Below, in pieces: positions 23,524 through 36,154 of a stretch of 64,000 nucleotides of DNA. The stretch comes from Pseudisothecium myosuroides. Its lineage: Eukaryota; Streptophyta; Bryopsida; Hypnales; Lembophyllaceae. The notes under the pieces were generated by a model, which saw only the letters and a list, made by a program, of their open reading frames with translations, was not told the origin of the DNA and did no database searches. How positions within the stretch are numbered: position 1 is the first letter of the stretch; each line of letters begins with the position of its first letter. The position numbers and the translations under genes were made by a program. The DNA is taken from contig OX637289.1 of the NCBI GenBank assembly GCA_951799445.1, positions 7,593,321 through 7,657,320 of the forward strand, read 5' to 3'.

Positions 23524-24059
23524 TTTTTCATAAGTTATTCGCAGCATTGAAAAGCAACTGACTGACTTCAACATTGGCCGGACGGACTGCCTGACGGAGT
23601 TCGAGCACAGCACGTTAAATAATATTAAAAAACGCACTCAACTCAGCTCGTGTCCGACAGTTGAACAGTGCTGATAATAATGGTAATACTGTAGTAAAGA
23701 ATGCTTGAAAACACATGAGGTGGAAGAGCCTAGAACCTGTTGTAAAATGTAATGTCCTTGACTTATAACAAATGAATGAAACTAGAAGAAAATGACGACA
23801 ATAATTTTCTCACAGGACGGAAATTTTGATGATGATTCTAATAATGATTCTTCTCGATGAGGATGTCTTTTCCGGGTGTATCCTGCACAGGTGCGCCGGC
23901 AGCCTAAAAATAGCCTGACATATGCGAAACTGGGGTAAAGGTTAGTGACACCAGAATGAGTCAGTGAGGTATAAGTTACTCCACCTAAAACCACTACTTT
24001 TTCTACCTCGGATATCTCAGTGGTCAAAATGATGAAAATTTGATGTGAGATTGTTAAAC
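23524..24059. other. spacer
   Basis: Mixed composition; GC patch near 23570-23610. No feature recognised. Confidence 0.4.
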
Positions 24060-24388
24060 TAAGGTAAGAGGTCCATAAATCGCTCACTTAAGAGCTGAAA
24101 CTGAATTTTGGTGAGGTGAAACGTCTCGGAATATTTTTCAGTAATTTCCCTTGAAAGACAAGAGGAATTGGCATCTAATCCAAGTCATTTCATATTTTTT
24201 TGGAGCTTTCTCGAATTAGTTATGAAATTTTGAAGTTGGAGTGACATAGGGCTCTTAAATCGCCTACCCCCTAAAATGTACATTTTTTGTACATTGCTGA
24301 AAGCTATGAAAAAACATGTACAAGTAGTGTATATTTGAGTAGGGTGGGCAATTTTAGAGCATGTGTGATTTCAGAACCTCCTACCGTA
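24060..24388. mobile_element. family B MITE, full length
   Basis: Left AGGTAAGAGGTCCATAAA and right reverse-complement CGGTAGGAGGTTCTGAAA with bordering TA. Reverse orientation relative to the copy at 13444. Interior blocks 'ttttggtgaggtgaaacgtct' and 'ggcatctaatccaagt' match the family. An (AC)7 microsatellite follows at 24430-24444. Confidence 0.7.
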
Positions 24389-24914
24389 ATTGAGAGAAAC
24401 CTAACCCAAGTTGTTTTGTAATTTCTTGACACACACACACACACAATATTCTGTGAATTTTCAAAGTTGATAGTTTAGGGTACCTACTTATGCCACTAGA
24501 CTCCCCTTAAACCACCACCCTTAAAGCACAAAATGCTTCAACTCCCATTGGTTGCCTCAAAGAACTCTTCAACTCCCATTGGTTGTTCTTATGGACTTGT
24601 GATGGTTTTGAGATATCACGAAAATTCTTTTCCATCCAAAAATTCTTTTTGAAGAAGACAAAATGAATAAAAATATATAATGAAGAATGAAAGTGTCATA
24701 TAAGATCTTTGGTTGCCTAATTAAAATTCCATCAAGTTTATGAGCAAAATCAATGATGGATGAAAGAACATTCATCTAAATGTGAAATAATCACCCATTG
24801 TCAGATTACAAATTAAAACAATAGAATTAATTCTTAGATTGTATCTAGTTGATCATCCAACTATGTTTCATTTGTTTGACTGTATTATACAAATGTGTAC
24901 TCTGCCTAGTATTC
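24389..24914. other. spacer with (AC)n and a short direct repeat
   Basis: (AC)n at 24430-24444. 'cttcaactcccattggttg' is present twice 31 bp apart (about 24537 and 24568). No gene. Confidence 0.5.
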
Positions 24915-24916
24915 TA

Positions 24917-25165
24917 CATTAAATAGTGAAATTGGGTTGCCTTGACAATTAGGTTGCCTTACCCCAAAGAAGTTACCTCATGACTAATGCTTGTCTAGAT
25001 GGAGGCACATGCCAATCTCTAATCTCGAGCCACAAATCAGTGCATCAACCCATGCCATACACATAGTTCTTAATTTACTACATCCTTCTAAAGTAACTGT
25101 ACATAGTGATATAGTGTTGAATGTCAAGAAGTTAGTGTGGGGCAACCTAATTTCACTATTCAGTG
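24917..25165. mobile_element. TA-flanked MITE, family C
   Basis: TA on both sides (24915-24916, 25166-25167). Termini CATTAAATAGTGAAATTGGG and reverse-complement CACTGAATAGTGAAATTAGG, continuing GTTGCC: a TIR of about 26 bp with few mismatches. 249 bp. TA plus CACT-starting ends suit Tc1/mariner, though the superfamily is not proven. Related copies: 44279-44520, 58631-58835, 61260-61447. Confidence 0.72.
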
Positions 25166-25167
25166 TA

Positions 25168-26737
25168 CTTCTTGTATATACAAATAATTATATACATACA
25201 AAATGATTCATACAAGGAATTCATTCATCCAAATAAAAGTGAATATATGTATACATATATATAAATATACAAATATTAATACATGTGCGTATACACATAT
25301 TCATTCATCCAGTTATTCTTGACAACAAGGTCCCATATTACTATGGAAAAAGTATAAGGCAAGATATGAATATGTATTGGCCACTCACTTACCATACACG
25401 TATATAGTACAACACAATATGTCTTAATTATTTGCAACAAATAATAAAAATCTTCAAATTAAGAACAATATCACATCTATTAGATTTCATCTATTAGATG
25501 GTCATATTTTCATCCAATGAACAATTTGTCACTCACATTTTGAAGAATTATTTGTAATTCAGCTAGCTCAATGTTCTTTATACTTACACGACATTGTTGC
25601 AAATTTTGCAATTGGTGTACTATTGGAAAGCATCTTTGCTACAAAAAGGGAGAATAAAAAATAATTTTGTAAAATATAAAATTTTGTTGAGGATGAAAAT
25701 GAGACGCTTTATTAAAAACAATTTGGGCACATCCTTCCAAATAATTAATCTATTAAGCCTAGTAGAATTACAAAATGTACGTAGTTAAGATAACAATGGT
25801 GTTTTCATATTATTAAATAAAAAATGTTGAATTTATTGATCAATGAAAGAAGTACAAATAATAATTTTATTCTTTATATTTTTATAAAATGAATCAAATT
25901 ACCTTTGTTAATTTTTTTAAAATAAATTATTTTCAAAATGCCTATCTATTTTTTAAAATTATTATTAACCCTTAAGTTCTTAAATGGTTTGGTGTGCCAA
26001 GACACAAATTTAACCATTGTTTGTTGTTTTGCTAAGAGTTTTTCATAGCCACATAGAATTTTAAGAACGCATATGTCAAGTAGTGATTTGAAGTCAAATG
26101 ACCAACCACACCACCAATGAACCTTTGTTGGAGCTACCACATCTTGACATACGCTACTTTGCTCCAACTCTTCTATTTGAAGTAGAATTTTATTGATTCA
26201 ATACAACAAATGTTGACAAATTCCAAAACAGTCAAAAATCCACATAAGAGACTCAAGCATTTCCAAGCGTGGTGCAATAGTGCTAGCCACCTAACTTTGG
26301 AGTGCTACAAGGGCATCTTGATCCAATATGTGTCCTGCATGCTGTCTACCAAGAACCAACTGCAATACATCATCAAATATTGGGTGGCCTATGAACCTTG
26401 TCAAGACGTTGAAGACTACCAAATTTTGTTTTTTCACTACTTTGGGGTCCGGCCACCTACATTAGCCATGGTATTATCTCTTGCTCTACCACTATTCATG
26501 ATGGAGAAAGAGAACACAATAAGGTCAAATTAAGAATGTGACGTTTTTCACCAACAATAACACTTGGACGTGATAGCTTCTTGACATCGAGTGAATTGAG
26601 GATGTGCAACAATTATACCTCTTTGAATTCCAACTGTGGCTGATGATACTCAGCACTTTGATTTGCAAAGATCATCTTATAGAACCAACACTTGGGCCAC
26701 AATATTAGAGCACTAGCTCTAGTTATTTACATATGCA
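25168..26737. other. AT-rich spacer; possible solo TTAA terminus
   Basis: TTAACCCTTAAG at 25975 looks like a P-family end but no partner was found. A 107-codon plus frame at 26210-26533 has some protein-like composition and lies just upstream of the gag relic; it may be part of the same element, but it has no recognisable domain. Confidence 0.4.
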
Positions 26738-28037
26738 ATGTATATGGATTTCCTCATATATATGAGTGGATTTGTGCCATCAAAATCTACTAACACATCC
26801 AAGTCAAGGAGAGTTTTGAAATCCAAAGTAGGCAGAGGAAGTTTAGTTCGGCCAAATCCACCTACCATAATTTTTGAAAAAAGGATCAGTTGCCTTGAAC
26901 CTTTTGAAGAAAAGACAGGTTCAAAGGAACCCTTCAAAAAAATGGAGTTCAAACCTAGGCCACCTCTAGGGTCGCCAAGGCTAGACATGATAGATGATAT
27001 TCCACTAGAAGCACCTTTTGTGCTTGAAATTGATCCCATGATGTTACTTAGGAGATTACCAATCTTAGTACTTTACGGATTGTAGGAAATACTAATTCCC
27101 TATAACCTTCTCCAATTCTCAAGGTCTAGGGATGATGATCCTACTGCCCATATAGAACAATTTAAAGAAATCCTCATTTTTAGCATGGTCACCAATCATA
27201 GTTATTACTTGATATGGTTCCCTGATACTTTGATAGGAACTACTTATTTATGGTACCGCTTCACAATGAAGGGATTTTTACCACGTGGTTACAACTGCAT
27301 GCTGTCTTTTTATGCTACTTCTGACATGAGAGTGGATAGTAGCAAGCTCTAATGGCAATAATTAACCTTCAGAAAGGAGCCATCGAAGATCTTACATCCT
27401 ATGTCCAGTGCTTCAAGATGGTGTGTAATTGCTATGTGGGGGAACTTTTCAACAACGAGAATATTTGAGATTACTTCATCCAAAACATGATTGAATTAGC
27501 TTCAACCATCCATGCAATCATGCCAAAGAGACCTATAAATTTGAAAGATGCCATTGAAGCATCGTTACAAGTCAAAATCATCGACAAAAAACCAAATGTA
27601 TGATAAGACATATAGAAGAGTCTATACCTACATTCATTCTTGTTCACAATTAGGTATCTAACCCGGTAACATAATAACAATTTTAGCCAAAAAATATTAC
27701 CTTTATCCTTAGCTAGTAAAGAACCAATGTTGATGCTAAGTGCACTTGATATTAGATTTGTTCAACTTCGTACAATGAAATGACAAGATCATTGTGAGAA
27801 TTATTGGAACAAGTAGCATATTTAGACAAAATCAATAAGCTCCAACACGATACCATGAATCTAGGACATTCAAATGGAGTTCATCTAGGACATTCTACCA
27901 TTGTGGTCAGCCTAACCATACTCCCCTATTTTATCCGCTCTGGAAAAATAACTTGTTGCAACCATGACCTTGAGGACCACCACAACTATACGGTCACCCA
28001 AATGCTCAAAACCAGTAAGGCCTACCAACTCGTTTAA
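26738..28037 (+). pseudogene. Ty3/gypsy-type gag pseudogene
   Basis: Capsid-type polyprotein of an LTR retrotransposon, inactivated. One frame runs from 26738 through a TAG at 27083 and reads on as DDDPTAHIEQFKEILIF...FPDTLIGTTYLWYR, the pattern of a retrotrans_gag core (a D-P-x-x-H start, then an F-P-x-T-L-x-G-x-A/T-x-x-W block). After a TAA at 27350 it continues one frame over as GAIEDLTSYVQCFKMVC and PINLKDAIEASLQVKII, to about 27600. A degraded zinc knuckle, FYHCGQPNHTPLFYP, lies near 27893-27940. No protease, reverse transcriptase, integrase or LTRs were found nearby, so only the gag part remains. The gag reading is fairly secure; the clade is not. Confidence 0.6.
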
Positions 28038-28632
28038 CAAGCTACAAAATCCTCTTTGTCTTACCCGATTGAGTTGACGCGGTTGAAGGATGTTGGAGAA
28101 CCGTGTGTCGGTGTCTTTGCTCTTTGGCTTGTAGCCTTTTTTGACCAAATATATAATGTGCACCTTTGTCTTGACCTTCTTCTTATTAGAGGCGAGGTCC
28201 TCCAATTATTCATACTTCACTTGCGTGTATTCTACGTGGTGCGCATCATACGTCTCTATGAGCATGGAATGGTAAATGTGGTGCACCAGCTGAGCATCAA
28301 TCTTCTTGTCCACAAATATCCACATGTACCTAGACAAGAATATCAACAATTGTAAGATTTGTCATCCGCATCAACTTCATGAAGAATGAGTAGAAATATG
28401 AAGTTGTTGATGTTGACTTCTCAATATTGCCAATGCCCTAAACAATCTTGAAATCTATGAAATCCATTTTCATGCGCTTTGAAGTCAAGACATCCCAATC
28501 ACCTTTGCTCTAGTCTAACAACTCGTCCATCTTCAAGTTGGAAGGACAATAGAAGTCGTCCCCAATTGGGTAAGTAAAATTCCCCTTGTTCTCTACGAAG
28601 ACCTTGAAGAATTCCTCGGCATAGGGGGACAT
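27912..28632 (-). pseudogene. decayed antisense ORF beside gag, unknown family
   Basis: On the minus strand a protein-like reading starts near 28632 (MSPYAEEFFKVFVENKG) and runs for some 220 codons. It continues through two early stops, one frameshift near 28340 and a later stop at 28206-28208. Readable pieces include YPIGDDFYCPSNLKMDELL, KKIDAQLVHHIYHSMLIET and EDLASNKKKVKTKVHIIYLV. Several stops are TAG where one C-to-T change from CAG would restore a codon, which suits methylation-driven decay. It converges on and slightly overlaps the gag relic. I do not recognise a domain. It could be an accessory antisense frame of the retrotransposon or a separate gene. Confidence 0.4.
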
Positions 28633-28689
28633 TTCTCCAATTCTCTTGTAGATGTTGCAAACAAGCTTTAATGTAGTGAAGAACTACTC

Positions 28690-30770
28690 ACCCGGCTCCG
28701 TGAGCAAGATGTGCAAGGTATGGGTTAAGGCTTGGTGAAGTTGGTGTGAGTTAGAAATTGGTGAGGTTGGTGTGAGTCTAGAGCTTGCATATCTTCCACA
28801 AAAACAAAAGAGAAAACAAATATAGAAAACAAAAGAAGGAAAGAGATTGAGAATGTGAGCAAGCACTTGGGCAAGTATAACAATAGGATAGAAATGAGAG
28901 GAAATCCAAAAGAAGACTCATTAGCTATACAATTAAAAATTAAGGGAGGATTGAGTCTTTGGTCAAGAAGAGAAACAAAAATCTATAATTATTTGAACTT
29001 TTGTCTTTGGAAATATATGGTTGTTCTTTTAGCAAGGTCAATTAGTTGCAGCAGAATTTTGCGTTGGAAACATGGTTCTCAACAATTTCAGCCCACATTT
29101 TTTGTTTAGGCCAACGCGGGTTTCTTCTAGTGATTGACATTGCAATAATTTGAAGGAAAAGGAATTGGAAGGGAAAGAAATAAAATAGAAGGAAAATATT
29201 TAGAAAGGAAGTTAGAAAAGACTTAGAAGAAATAAGGAAGGGTAAAAGAGAATTTAGGAAGTTATTGTATATTGGAATTAATTCCACAATTTGTACCACA
29301 AAATCTCAACTTAAGCCGTGAGAGAAATTCAAAAAGAAGTCAAGATGAAGAACGATGAGGGGATTGAGGCTATTTTTGAGCACCTATAGGACAAAAACAA
29401 CTCCGAGGTAAGTGCTTAAACAAGTCATTTCCCTGAATTCTTTTTGTTTTAAATTTCAAATATGAGGTAGGAATTGCAAGTTTAGTTCAAACCTTTAAAA
29501 GTAGTTTCAATTTCAATTTTAATCCCAAATCCTTGTAGAAGATTCTTAGAGATTTAAAAAAAATATTAAACTTAGAAAATAGACAAAAAAACAAAGAATA
29601 TATGCATGGATGAAGTATGGTAGTAAAAATGGATAAAACATAGTAAAATTAATCCAAGAAAGGTCCAAAGCAAAATTTAGAATTTAGATTAGAGTCAAAG
29701 GTCAAAATTTGAGAGAAAAGTTAATTTAGAATTGTAGATTAATAGAAATTTAGTAAATGAAGTTTTAGAGTACCGATTAGCAATCAAACTTCACCCATCC
29801 ATAACTTTCAATAGGAATATTCAAACTTTAAACATCTTAACAATATAGATAGGTAATTTTATGCCCTACAAGGAAAAAACACTAAAAAACCTAAAATCAA
29901 TAAATTAATAGAAGAAATCTAGAGCCTTAAGAGTTAAGTAGATAGCCAATTAAGAATCTTTTGAAGACAACTAGGTAACAAATAGAACTTAGCATCATTT
30001 AGAAGATACTTAGGGGATTTTGATTCTAGTCTATAGTTATAGAATAGATCTAAACAAAGGAAGATAATAAAGGATGAAGTTTAATCTCAAGATTGGTTGA
30101 AAGTAGTAATTATTTGTTCAATCCATGCCAAACTTAGAATTTAGAAATTAGAATTAAACTTAAATTCATAACCAAAATCAAAATTTAATTTTGATCTAAA
30201 AGTTTATAGAAATCAACGGATGAAGTTTAAGGCTAAACTTCCATTAAGAAACTCCAAATGGAATGATTTTTACCATTTTGAAAATGGCAAACTATGCTTT
30301 GTGACTTAAGATAATCAACTTGTAAATTTAGGTAGTTTCATATCAAGAGACCAAAGTATTTGGCTTAGTTAGGCCAAGAAAGTTGAATTTGCTATGTTTT
30401 GAAGTTTGAATATTTTCCTTTTGCAATTGAATTTCAAAAAGAGTCACTGCTTATCAAACATTTGTCTATTGCTTGGAAGGCACAATGGATTATGTTTAGA
30501 CATCAATTGTAAGTTGCAACTAAAAATCAAGAACCCGATTGTGGTTGTGTTATCTCAAGTATAGAGATAAACGCTCACATAATTTGCAATCTTTAAAATG
30601 CTAAAATTCTTTCTAAAAGAGAGGGGTTATCTGCTTTCAATTAAAAAAGGATTTTTAATGTGAAACAATACTAGTTTAGAGGAGGGTAATCTTCAATCTT
30701 TAAACTGTTTTAGTGCTTTCAAAAAGGGTAGTAATCCACTTTCAATCAAGAAAGACCGTTTCTAGTACTA
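28690..30770. other. A-rich spacer
   Basis: 28800-29300 is strongly purine-biased (AGAA-rich). 29119-29131 'tttcttctagtg' resembles one CACTA-type end without a partner. The rest is low-complexity and non-coding. Confidence 0.45.
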
Positions 30771-30773
30771 TTA

Positions 30774-31183
30774 GAGCATCGCCACTGTGGGGTGGCCAAT
30801 TCCCCACGGCACAAGGGCGTTGGTGGGCTCTCTTCATCTCTTAGGCCCGACGGCTATAAATTCCCCCATTGTGGCTCGGCCTCACAAAATCGGTCTAAGA
30901 CATTGCAGAACTTCAACAACTTCTAAAAATGAGCAAGAGGACCCCCCGGAGGACACAAAGAGCCATAAAAAAGCAATAATTATTGTAAGAAAATAGGAAT
31001 TGGATTGAAAAGTTGTCTGTTTGGGGCTTCCACTGGGTATAGGAAGCTAAGGGCAAAAGAGCCATATTTTTTGCGCTCGGTGCTTTGATTTTTGTCGGCC
31101 GCGTCATGGTAGGGGAGTGTTTGGCTTCTGGGCCCGGCCTATGGCATCTTGGCTAGGGAGGCCGAGCCATGGTGGCGATGCTC
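30774..31183. mobile_element. Harbinger-like MITE (TTA target duplication)
   Basis: TTA at 30771-30773 and 31184-31186. Left GAGCATCGCCACTGTGG, right reverse-complement GAGCATCGCCACCATGG: 17 bp with two mismatches. 410 bp with a GC-rich interior, like its relative at 10471-10851. No transposase. Confidence 0.72.
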
Positions 31184-31186
31184 TTA

Positions 31187-32740
31187 GTAGTAGTGTTATC
31201 AAACCATCATAGATACAAGAACTAGAGAATAAGAAGTACAATAGTACACAAGAATAGTTATTACAAAAGTACATTACATTAGATTCATAGTTGAATAAAA
31301 TAACACTAGGGTGATTGCAAGAAACACCTGTACTATTTTCCATCACATGTTCAATGCGGAAGTTGTTTTGTGCCATAAGTATTGCAAAAATGATTGAATG
31401 AACTTGAAATTCAAAAGCAAGCTTCCTATAGCAATAGAAAATAGACTTGAATTATTTCAATTTTTTCAAAATTAATTTAATAGGTGAAACTAAATTTTGA
31501 AAATATGTCACACATGCGGTTTTGGTGGGTTTTAGTACTATAGAATACCTTTTTTGAAGAGTTACATCATCAAATTTGGTAGGCTAGCTCTTCTAATAGA
31601 AATACACCTTCTCAAGAGAAGGATTTCCAAAAACATTTTCCAAATGTGTTTTATATTGGCCTAAAATGCGCTATATTCAGGTTGAATTTATGTTGAATTA
31701 AAAATGGTTTTTTAGTTCGAACTTTGATCTTCCTACTTTGCTCTTAGTCAACAACAATGGCCATTTTTCAAAATCATTTCCTAATTTTCAAAAATAGAAA
31801 AGTAAAAGTCTCATTTTCTAAGGTAAATTGTAGCATGTGGCTCAAAATAGTACTCCAGGATACACATAAAGATTCAATAGTACTGTTGGGGCTTGTAATA
31901 CCTTTTATCTGCCAAAGTAAATTTTTTTTAATGGAAAATTAAGTATTTCCATCCATTTTTGTCATCCAATGATGTACATCACATGTTGTCAGAATAGTAA
32001 ATTTGAAATCTAATTGACCATTCGAATTTTATGTTCCATGCCTTCAATAGTACTGAAGATGACTCATAGTACAAAAATTACAAAAATGCAAAACACAACA
32101 AATAGTACAAGTGTTTCTTGCAATCTGGCAGATAAAAGGCCAAGTGAAATAAAGTTATATAGTTCATGAAATTGATTTTGTGAAGTTGTGAATATGGTTA
32201 CTAAATCATGAAATTGTTTACAATATGTAGTGAAATTGGTTGAAAGTAGTATACCCTATATTTGTCAATAAAAAACTCTCAAAGGTCACCAAAAATCGGC
32301 AAAATCAATCTAAAGGTTGTAACTAGAATTTTATTGCAATTTGAACTTTGGGTCTATAACTATGGAGTGATGATTTTTTAATTTTAGAATGACATAGTAA
32401 GAAAATTTTCACCAGGATGAAAATAATGGAATTATATTATAAATCTATAAAAAATTTAAAGTTCTTTAAGCATCAATTGCATTTGATATGAATTGTTTCC
32501 TCTTTTATTTAAAACTTTATGGTAATTTCAAATTTTCATCAAAAAATGCAATTATTTTATAACTAATAGAAGACATGTAAGCACACATTTGAAATATAAA
32601 TACAAAAATTACATTTATAGGTATTTGCAAATGAAGTTTGAAGAAGTGATAATAGGCTTGTCTTTTGAGGGTTGGAAGTTTGTAGACTTCATTTGACATA
32701 GAAGTCTTGACAACTGTAAATCCATTACAATGGACTTTGT
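31187..32740. other. AT-rich spacer with decayed TTAA-family fragment
   Basis: 'ttttattgcaatttgaactttggg' at 32331 and the following 100 bp resemble the interior of 51672-52405. No ends survive. Otherwise featureless. Confidence 0.4.
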
Positions 32741-33607
32741 GACGGATTGTGTAAGCTGTGCACCAGTGCCCCCATTGAAACTGCGAGGCATGCCTTCATC
32801 GAATGCCCTCAAGTCAGCAAAACGTGGGAGTTATTTAACAACCTCCGAAGAAGACACAACCTCCCCTCGTTACAACTTATCCTGACAAACATAGAAGGCG
32901 CTACACTAACTTGAGCAGATCTCACCACGCGACAATTCAGCAGCTCCTGCAGCGTGACCATGGAAACTCCCCGGGACCTTCTCCAATGTCTAATCCTCCG
33001 CAACATTTAGTGCCAACGCTACAACACGGTTATGAAAAGTGAACCATTTCACCTGGGCACCGCGCTTCACAACTCATGGCGCACAATTATCCAAATTGGC
33101 GAGGCCTCCTAGCGCAACATATGGAAGATACCCCATACTGCCCCCCAAAGAATCACGACCATCCATGCTACATGGACCTCCAACCCTGCCTTCTGCTCCA
33201 TGGACAATTCCCCGATTTGGCAATTTCTTTCCAGCGCAGACTACCTCCCAAGGGACCTGGCAACTCGACCTTTGATGGCGACCCCTTGCCAAAGTATCCC
33301 AATCTACTCACCCAACCCCTCTCCTACATTGCCAGAGCAGGAAGAAGACAACACCTTGACATCAGAAGACGAAGACACCCCAATTCAACCAAGACAACAC
33401 TCAACCAATTGGGGAGAGGGAGAGGACGCTATGGACTTGATACTCACGCATTACCAATGGAGTGCAAGCAATTCATCACTGCCAGCTCTAGACAACAACG
33501 ATGATCATCTCCAAACTCAAAGACGATGGCGAGAAGCTGCCCAGCAAGAAGCATCAGAGGAAGAAACCCCAGCACTACATCCGGAGAGATCACTCCTTGT
33601 AATTTAA
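32741..33607 (+). pseudogene. L1-type LINE ORF2 C-terminal remnant (zf-RVT)
   Basis: The frame from 32741 opens with LCKLCTSAPIETARHAFIEC, the C-x-x-C...H-x-x-x-x-C pattern of the zf-RVT zinc-binding domain at the C-terminus of plant non-LTR reverse transcriptases. It continues in the same frame to 33607 through stops at 32912 (TGA), 33008 (TAG) and 33110 (TAG), ending in a 135-codon open part rich in E, Q and S. The reverse transcriptase itself is absent, so this is a 5'-truncated copy. GC content is higher than the neighbours, as expected of a more recent insertion. A paralogous tail is at 35297-35613. Confidence 0.65.
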
Positions 33608-33815
33608 GGTATACACCTGAGTTAAGAGGGTATTTGATGTGGGGCTATTTACTTTAATTATTGTATTTAAGATGACCGTATTTTTACATAAAAAGCTATG
33701 AAGGGCATATTTCTAATACCCTATAGTTTTTGTAAATTCATTCATGAAGTATTTTAAGTGGGGCTATCTTACATATAAAATTTAAGTGTCCAATAGACCA
33801 AGTGGTTGTTTTTAA

Positions 33816-34728
33816 CCCCTAAAGACCAATTGTCTATTGAATGAACAATTAAAAATCTATGTAGGATCCTATGAAGTCGGTTGTTCACAAAATTTTGATA
33901 CAAGGTGTGAACATGTACCCCTTTAGTGAGAATATGCTTTTTTTCTAATTGAGTACCCAAAACAAAAGTAATGTTGCCTTGGATTTTTTTGGCACCCCAA
34001 GCAATTTAGTCATCTTTTGGGCACCTTTTGCAAAAATGCTGATCAACTTTTGAAATTTGGCATGAACGTAACTAATAAAATATGGAATATAATTATCAAA
34101 AAATAATTTAGTTTTAAAAATTTATTAGCTATGTTGAGGTGGTTTCAAGAATGAACATTTTCTTCTACTTCAAGCCCTATTATCTTGGAAATTGTGAAGT
34201 CAAAGTTCTTGAAATTTTTTCCACATACAATATTCCAAATGTTTGTCTTTAATTTCTTAGTATTTGGATTTCAAATAAAAAACTTCCTCATTGCACAAGA
34301 ATTCATCAAAAAATGACTAGTGTATTGCAAATGCACTTAATTTCTTTACATTGCATGTTGATTTAGAGTAAGCTAGACTCCAAATTTGCTTCTAAAATTT
34401 TTTATGGGTAAATCTAAGTATCTAACATATATATGAATTGCAAAAAAATCATTCTTTTGTAGAACAAATTTTTTGCTCTAGGAGGGGTTGAAATCTATTA
34501 GCCATAATTCACAAGAATTTAAAAAAAAATCTCACTTCAAACATTATAATTTTTCAATCTACGTGGTCAAATGGGCTGAAATTTTTTCCACACATTGCTT
34601 TAATTATTTGATACACCTTTGGATGGTTGAAATTCAAAAAAATAATTAATTTTTAATTTTGGACAATGCATCAAAAATGGGCAGTTTTGAACTTTTCCTC
34701 TTCCAAAAGACCCTCCAGCCTTTAAGGG
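33816..34728. mobile_element. TTAA-flanked MITE, family P
   Basis: TTAA on both sides (33812-33815, 34729-34732). Ends CCCCTAAAGACCAATTG and reverse-complement CCCTTAAAGGCTGGAGG. 913 bp, AT-rich, non-coding. A decayed relative is at 22071-22575. Confidence 0.72.
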
Positions 34729-34732
34729 TTAA

Positions 34733-35296
34733 TAACAAGTTTACCATTTGGAATGCTTCAAAATCCCTACTGAAACTATCCCATTAAATGTGAGAGTTTA
34801 ACTTAACATTTATGACTTCAAAAAATGAAGTTAAACAAACTATAAACTCTATTCTCATGTTGTACAATTTTTAGTTCATTGAACCCACTAAAGTAATTAG
34901 GTAAACCTCCCTATTTGTACAATGTGACAATTTCTGCCACTTGTGGTTAATGCCTTACATTTACACTTAATTTTTTTGATATATACACTACAAGTACTAT
35001 AACACAATTTCACTCAACCACCCTTCATTGTAGATTTTCTTGACTGTGTCCATTTTATCATCCGCATGAAATTATCTGTCCACATATATTCATCATACTA
35101 TGAAAAATTTGCACAGCATCTATCTGCCAAGGCTAACGTATTAATCAAAATTCCTACTACAAGATATTTTTATATACCCTAATTTACATATAATAGAGTA
35201 TGTAGCATTTTATAGACCCTATAGTAGCCCTACATATTATATAAAATTTCTCTACATTGAATTACATGGACCCTATCTTTTAACTCACGTAGTTTT
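34733..35296. other. AT-rich spacer
   Basis: No feature recognised. Confidence 0.5.
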
Positions 35297-35613
35297 CTAA
35301 AAAACCAATAGTGATCTCCCCGGGGCACTACAACAGACACAAAGCCGATTGGAGAAGAGAAGAGGACGCCATTGATTTAGCACTAACGACTCATCAATGG
35401 GATACAAGCAATTCGCAACCAACGCCGCTCAACGATTGCCCTGACAACAATTAACGTTAGCCCCAACACTCAAGAACGACGGAGGAAAGCTTTCCAGCAC
35501 CCAACAATCATTTTGCAACAGATTCTTCAAGACATCCACAACGATAGAGCTCAACAACACGAAGCCCAACAAACCCCAACCTAGGTGGCTGATTCTGATT
35601 TATAGATGGTAGA
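35297..35613 (+). pseudogene. second LINE ORF2 tail remnant
   Basis: EEDAIDLALTTHQWDTSNSQ (from about 35355) parallels GEDAMDLILTHYQWSASNSS in the 32741-33607 remnant, followed by a Q-rich tail in another frame (HPTIILQQILQDIHNDRAQQH). It is therefore a second truncated copy of the same LINE lineage, with a stop after PDNN and a frameshift. No zinc-binding part is present. Confidence 0.5.
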
Positions 35614-36134
35614 TTTAGAAATGCAAGACGTCTTTAGCTCTATCTACCGCTTTTTAGATGGTGACTAGTTAGGGCTTTGTTGCTTGCTATTTCTTACATG
35701 TGTGCATTTTTAGGTGGGCCCTCTGATGACAACCATCCTTTTAGCCCCACCACTCGGGGCCTTCCTATTAGTTTGCCCAGCCCTACTCCCGGCCTTGTTG
35801 CTAGTGTTTTTCATTGCTACTGACATTCTGGCCCGCTTGGCCTTGTTGCCTAGGTGTTATTTTTTCTTGTCCTTGTCTCAAACTCGCCTTTGGGCTGCTT
35901 CCTTTGGTTCTCCTCCCTGCCTTGTGGCATTGATTTCCCTTTTTTCCTCCTCCCCTACCTTCAGGTGTTATTTTATCAGTAAAGGACTACCCTAGAAGGG
36001 TTTCTCCACAATGGACTTTGGTGTATATTGACCAATAGCCATTGTTGGACCCTATATTAGTCAATAGGAAATCTCAAAGATCCAAATCCCATTGGTTGCT
36101 TCAAAAACCTTTTGACTCCCATATTTTTATTAAT
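35614..36134. other. GC-mixed spacer, possible LINE 3' region
   Basis: 35700-36000 is pyrimidine- and GC-rich and follows the LINE tail directly. The 93-codon hydrophobic frame there (35714-35995) is probably fortuitous. Confidence 0.4.
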
Positions 36135-36154
36135 CACTACAAGAAAATATGACT

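Noticed and set aside
33076..33504. 142-codon frame as a separate gene
   Set aside because: It is an alternative frame of the LINE ORF2 tail; the zf-RVT frame continues through 33607 in a different register.
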